Positions 39,185-43,062 of a stretch of DNA of 43,062 nt are shown here, one piece after another. The translations under genes were made by a program, and so were the position numbers. The stretch covers positions 1 to 43,062 of the forward strand of contig CACLKH010000007.1 in NCBI GenBank assembly GCA_902607475.1. Reading direction: 5' to 3'. Position 1 is the first letter of the stretch; each line of letters starts with the position of its first letter. The stretch comes from an uncultured Alphaproteobacteria bacterium (lineage in GTDB: Bacteria; Pseudomonadota; Alphaproteobacteria; GCA-002720895). A model generated the notes under the pieces. That model saw only the letters and a list, made by a program, of their open reading frames with translations, was not told the DNA's origin and ran no database searches.

Positions 39185-39819
39185 TCTTTCAAATTATTTG
39201 TCATATAATCAATTTTTTTTGATGTTCCATTTAATTCTTTCTGTAGTTTTTTATTATAAACTTGTACAGTTTTTAAACCCAAATCTGCAGCCGGAAACAA
39301 ATTATGTGGAATATCATCAAATAAAATTCCCTTTTTAACATTATAAGTAGATATTAATTTTTTATAGGTCTCCAAATTAGGCTTGGGTAAGAAATTCATT
39401 CTTTCAATATCATATATATCATCAAAGACATTATCTAAATCTAAATTTATTAATATTTTCTCTACGTATGAAATATCCGCATTTGTAAAGACTATTTTTT
39501 TTCCAGAAATTTTTTTTATCAGATCATTTAATTCTTTATCTGGTTTAACGATACTAAAGTCAATATCATGAACATATTCTAAGAATTTTTTTGGATTGAT
39601 ACTGTGGTTCATCATTAAGCCATGAAGAGTTGTTCCATTTTCTACGAAATACTTGTTTTGTAAAATTTTTGCTTTTTTTAAACTAATTTTTAAATTATTT
39701 GAAATAAACTCACCCATTTTTTTATGTATCTGGTCAAATATACCGCTATTAGCACAATATAAAGTATTGTCTAAATCAAAAAACCAATGAGTAAAATTTG
39801 TATTACTATTTTTTTCCAA
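39154..39819 (-). CDS. HAD-superfamily hydrolase (pyrimidine 5'-nucleotidase-like)
   Basis: HWFFDLDNTLYCANSGIFDQI; KIVFTNADISYVEKIL; LFDDIPHNLFPAADLGLKTVQV. Confidence 0.88.
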   Translation of the reverse strand: MEKNSNTNFTHWFFDLDNTLYCANSGIFDQIHKKMGEFISNNLKISLKKAKILQNKYFVENGTTLHGLMMNHSINPKKFLEYVHDIDFSIVKPDKELNDLIKKISGKKIVFTNADISYVEKILINLDLDNVFDDIYDIERMNFLPKPNLETYKKLISTYNVKKGILFDDIPHNLFPAADLGLKTVQVYNKKLQKELNGTSKKIDYMTNNLKEWLKKWMLSN

Positions 39820-40681
39820 TTAACGTTCCAACTCCCCTTTTTGTAAAAATTTCTTTTAGAAGCAACTTGGGGTTTCTTCCATCTAGAATTACAGCAGCTT
39901 TTGCTGATTTTTTTACCGCATTTAAACAAGTTTCAACTTTAGGAATCATTCCTCCTTTTATAATATTTTTTTTTATTAGTTCTTTTGCTTTCTTAGGTGT
40001 AATTTCCTTGATTAGTTTATTATTTTTATCCATAACACCTTTAATATTTGTTATAAAATAAAATCTTGTAGCCGATAGAGAAGATGCAAGTTCACCAGCC
40101 ACAGTGTCAGCATTAATATTAAAAATCTTTTTCCCTTTAAAGCCTAAACTTGCAATGATTGGTATATAATTTTTTTTTAATATATTTTTTATAATTTTTA
40201 TTTTTATTTTTTGAGGGTTTCCAACAAAACCCATTTCCTTTTTCAATGGCGTAACTTCAATCAAACCTTTTTTATATCCTGGTAGACTTATTGCTTTACC
40301 ACCAGCGTTATTAATTAGATCAACAATTTTTTTATTTATTCTTTCTATTAATACTTTTTTAACAATTTTTATAGTTTGAGAATCTGTTACTCTTAATCCA
40401 TTTATAAATTTACTATTTATTTTTCTTTTTTTTAATGTTTCTGATATTTGAACTCCACCACCATGGACAATTACAATATTTATTCCTAATTTCTTTATTA
40501 AAACAAGATCCTTAGCAAAGTTATTTGCAAGATATCTATTACTAAGAGCGCTACCTCCATATTTAATAACAAAGATTTTATTATTAAATTTTTTTATATA
40601 TTTTTCAGCTTCGGTAAACGATAAAGCTTCTTGAAGATATTTTTTTTCGTTTGTAGATAAGTTTATTTTCAATTTTAACAA
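39806..40681 (-). CDS. argB: Acetylglutamate kinase
   Basis: FVIKYGGSALSN; VIVHGGGVQISETLKKRKINSKFINGLRVTD; NINADTVAGELASSLSA; GGMIPKVETCLNAV. Confidence 0.96.
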   Translation of the reverse strand: MLKLKINLSTNEKKYLQEALSFTEAEKYIKKFNNKIFVIKYGGSALSNRYLANNFAKDLVLIKKLGINIVIVHGGGVQISETLKKRKINSKFINGLRVTDSQTIKIVKKVLIERINKKIVDLINNAGGKAISLPGYKKGLIEVTPLKKEMGFVGNPQKIKIKIIKNILKKNYIPIIASLGFKGKKIFNINADTVAGELASSLSATRFYFITNIKGVMDKNNKLIKEITPKKAKELIKKNIIKGGMIPKVETCLNAVKKSAKAAVILDGRNPKLLLKEIFTKRGVGTLIGKK

Positions 40682-40690
40682 TTCTAAATT

Positions 40691-42409
40691 TTATTTTTTT
40701 TCTTTTTCCATCCTTTTTTTTATTAGTATTTGTTGGGCCATGGAAAATAAATTATTGAAAACCCAATATATGACCAAGCCACTTGCAAATGGTGCTAATA
40801 TGAAAGTAAAAAAGATTGGAAGAAACATAAAAATCTTTGCTTGTACCGGATCTGTTGGTTGGGGATTAAGTTTTTGTTGAGCCCACATACTAATTCCCAT
40901 TATTAAAGGCCATATTCCAATATTTATTATCTTTGGTAAAAAATTTGGATCATAGGGCAAAAGTCCAAATAAATTTAAAATAGAAGTTGGATCGGCAACG
41001 GATAAATCACGAATCCAGAAATAAAAAGGTGCCTGGTATAATTCAATACTAACAAAAAGAATTTTATATAAAGCAAAAAATACTGGTATTTGAATAAGTA
41101 TTGGTAGACATCCTGCAGCTGGATTGACTTTTTCTCTTTTGTACAAACCCATCATTTCTTGATTAAGTTTAACTTTATCATTTTTATACATTTCTTTTAT
41201 TCTCATAAGCTGAGGTTGCAACTCCTTCATTTTCTGCATTGCCACATATGATTTGTTTGCAAGAGGAAAAAAAATTAGTTTTATTAAAAGGGTAAGCAAT
41301 ATTATAGAAATCCCAAAGTTTCCAAAAATATTATTGAAAAAAATTAAAATATATAAAAAAGGTTTAGTTAAAAAATAATACCATCCAAAGTCTATGGCAA
41401 AATCTAATCTTGGTATTGAATACTGTTTTTCATATTTATCTAAAAGTTTAACCTCTTTTGCACCTGCATATAATAAATTTTTTATAGTTGCTGATTTATT
41501 AGAAGGTATTTCAATAATGCCTCCTTTATAGTCCACTTGATATTTTTCTTTATTATTTTTTGTATAGAATTGGTATCTTGCAATAACATTTGAATTTTGA
41601 TCAGGTATTAATGTAGCTAGCCAATACTTATCAGTGATACCAAACCAACCCCCTTTTGAATTATATTCAATTGGTCCAATATTTTTTTTTAAATCTTTGT
41701 AATCTAATTCTTCAAGTACATTATCAACAAGTCCAATTGGCCCTTCATGCAGGATGAAAAAACCTAGTGTAACAGGCGTATCGGTTCTACTTATTTTAGC
41801 GACTGGGCTTAGACTTATATTTGCATCTGTATTATTGATAACTTTTTGTTTAATTGTGAACATATAATTTTCATCAATTGAAATTTCTTGTTCAAATTGA
41901 ATTCCTTGGTTATTGGTCCAAGAAAATATAGCAGAATTGTTATTAGTTATCTTTTTTGAATTTGTAGTCCAAATAGTTTGATCATTTGGTAAATCAAAAT
42001 TTTCGTCTGAAGATACTTTTATCCAACCAAAATTAGAAAAATATCCGCCTTTAGTTGAACTTGGTTTAAATAAAGTTACAAGCTTACTATCATTATCCAA
42101 TGTTTCCTTGTAATTTTTAAAAGTAAGATCATCAAATTTTAAGCCTTTTAAAGATATCGAACCTTGTAATTTTGGGGAATCTATTTTTATTCTCTCATCT
42201 TTATTTAATGCATTTTCTAAATCTAGATAACCAGTTATATCATCTTCTAAATTATTAGAATTATTATTTGTTAAATTTTCAGTTTGTTCTATATGTTTTT
42301 TTCTTTCTGCTTCCTTTTTCATTTTTGGTGCTTCAAAAAAGTATTGGAAACCTAGTAAAATTAAAAGTGATAATACAATTGCTAAGAGTAAATTACCTTG
42401 TTCTTTCAC
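40691..42409 (-). CDS. yidC: Membrane protein insertase YidC
   Basis: NLLLAIVLSLLILLGFQYFF; NFGISIILLTLLIKLIFFPLANKSYVAMQKMKELQPQL; NPAAGCLPILIQIPVFFALYKIL. Confidence 0.97.
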   Translation of the reverse strand: MKEQGNLLLAIVLSLLILLGFQYFFEAPKMKKEAERKKHIEQTENLTNNNSNNLEDDITGYLDLENALNKDERIKIDSPKLQGSISLKGLKFDDLTFKNYKETLDNDSKLVTLFKPSSTKGGYFSNFGWIKVSSDENFDLPNDQTIWTTNSKKITNNNSAIFSWTNNQGIQFEQEISIDENYMFTIKQKVINNTDANISLSPVAKISRTDTPVTLGFFILHEGPIGLVDNVLEELDYKDLKKNIGPIEYNSKGGWFGITDKYWLATLIPDQNSNVIARYQFYTKNNKEKYQVDYKGGIIEIPSNKSATIKNLLYAGAKEVKLLDKYEKQYSIPRLDFAIDFGWYYFLTKPFLYILIFFNNIFGNFGISIILLTLLIKLIFFPLANKSYVAMQKMKELQPQLMRIKEMYKNDKVKLNQEMMGLYKREKVNPAAGCLPILIQIPVFFALYKILFVSIELYQAPFYFWIRDLSVADPTSILNLFGLLPYDPNFLPKIINIGIWPLIMGISMWAQQKLNPQPTDPVQAKIFMFLPIFFTFILAPFASGLVIYWVFNNLFSMAQQILIKKRMEKEKK

Positions 42410-42657
42410 TTTGTTTTATTTACCTTTCCTTCAATAGGAGCATAACCGTATTTTCCGAGTGGATTACACTTTATCAATCTAATAATGCTTTTATAAACAC
42501 CTATAATAGGACCATATTTTGATATGGATTGAATAGCATACTGGCTACATGTCGGGGTAAATCTACATGTGCTTTTGTAAAAGAAGGGAGAAAAAAAACT
42601 ATAAAATTTAATTAAATTTACAAAAAATTTTATAAATATCTTATTTATAACACTCAT
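42406..42657 (-). CDS. yidD: Membrane protein insertion efficiency factor YidD
   Basis: CRFTPTCSQYAIQSISKYG...RLIKCNPLGKYGYAPI. Confidence 0.95.
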   Translation of the reverse strand: MSVINKIFIKFFVNLIKFYSFFSPFFYKSTCRFTPTCSQYAIQSISKYGPIIGVYKSIIRLIKCNPLGKYGYAPIEGKVNKTK

Positions 42658-42660
42658 TTT

Positions 42661-43005
42661 TTATTTTACTGTTTTTATAATATCACTCTTTAATTCTTTA
42701 TAATCCATAATTAGACTTTTTTTATTTGCAATAATTACATAATCATAATTTTTTTTTAAGTAATTATTTAAAATCTCTTTAATAATTGCTCTAAAACGTC
42801 TTTTTATTTTATTTCTTACTACCGCACCACCAATTTTCTTTGTAATCGTAAATCCAACTCTAGCCATATTTTCTTTATCTTTGTACGATAAACTTCTTTT
42901 ATATTTTTGAATGATGAACCCTTTTGTAAAAGATTTTTTTCCTTTTTTTGATATTTTTATAAAATCAATTCTTTTTTTTATTGTTTTAAGTAAAACTGCT
43001 GACAT
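42661..43005 (-). CDS. rnpA: Ribonuclease P protein component
   Basis: ARVGFTITKKIGGAVVRNKIKRRFRAIIKEI, the conserved RnpA signature. Confidence 0.93.
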   Translation of the reverse strand: MSAVLLKTIKKRIDFIKISKKGKKSFTKGFIIQKYKRSLSYKDKENMARVGFTITKKIGGAVVRNKIKRRFRAIIKEILNNYLKKNYDYVIIANKKSLIMDYKELKSDIIKTVK

Positions 43006-43011
43006 TAATTT

Positions 43012-43062
43012 TTAAGCTGAAATTTTTTTTCTACCTTTATTTCTTCTTCTAGATAAAATTTG
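43012..43062 (-). CDS. rpmH: 50S ribosomal protein L34, 3' part only (window edge)
   Basis: Hand-translated C-terminus ...QILSRRRNKGRKKISA*, immediately upstream of rnpA, matches the L34 tail. Confidence 0.88.
   Translation of the reverse strand, partial: QILSRRRNKGRKKISA

Noticed and set aside
1-43062. CRISPR arrays, transposons, prophage genes
   Set aside because: No spaced direct repeats, transposase, integrase or phage structural genes were recognised on reading.

Overview
The window is a compact, very AT-rich bacterial chromosome segment. Gene content and family-level similarity fit a streamlined marine alphaproteobacterium (SAR11/HIMB59-like; inference only). Most of it is housekeeping: 5'-truncated gltB; thrS-infC-rpmI-rplT-pheS-pheT-lepA; a convergent tRNA-Ser/tRNA-Glu pair; cspA; nhaA; hisN-yejABEF; pheA; SRP RNA-dnaX-ybaB-recR-sbcB; def-fmt-truA; an SLT lipoprotein; and rpmH(partial)-rnpA-yidD-yidC-argB-HAD-dapD-dapE. 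An accessory surface-glycan/sugar block (about 4.3-12.5 kb) lies between gltB and thrS. It contains a FGGY kinase / ASRT-domain / L-rhamnose isomerase (RhaI) operon, a GDPD-like protein, a GT2, a tandem double nucleotidyltransferase, a GT4 and a GT9. The strongest hidden item is a 44-aa ORF at 37056-37190 (-), absent from the supplied ORF track. It overlaps the dapE stop by ATGA and resembles the ribosome-rescue factor ArfA. Other points of interest are a non-AUG (AUA) start for infC, a DnaX lacking its zinc module, a RecR with a substituted zinc ligand, a possible dnaX slippery site, and a hairpin/T-tract abutting pheS. No CRISPR array, transposase or phage gene was seen.
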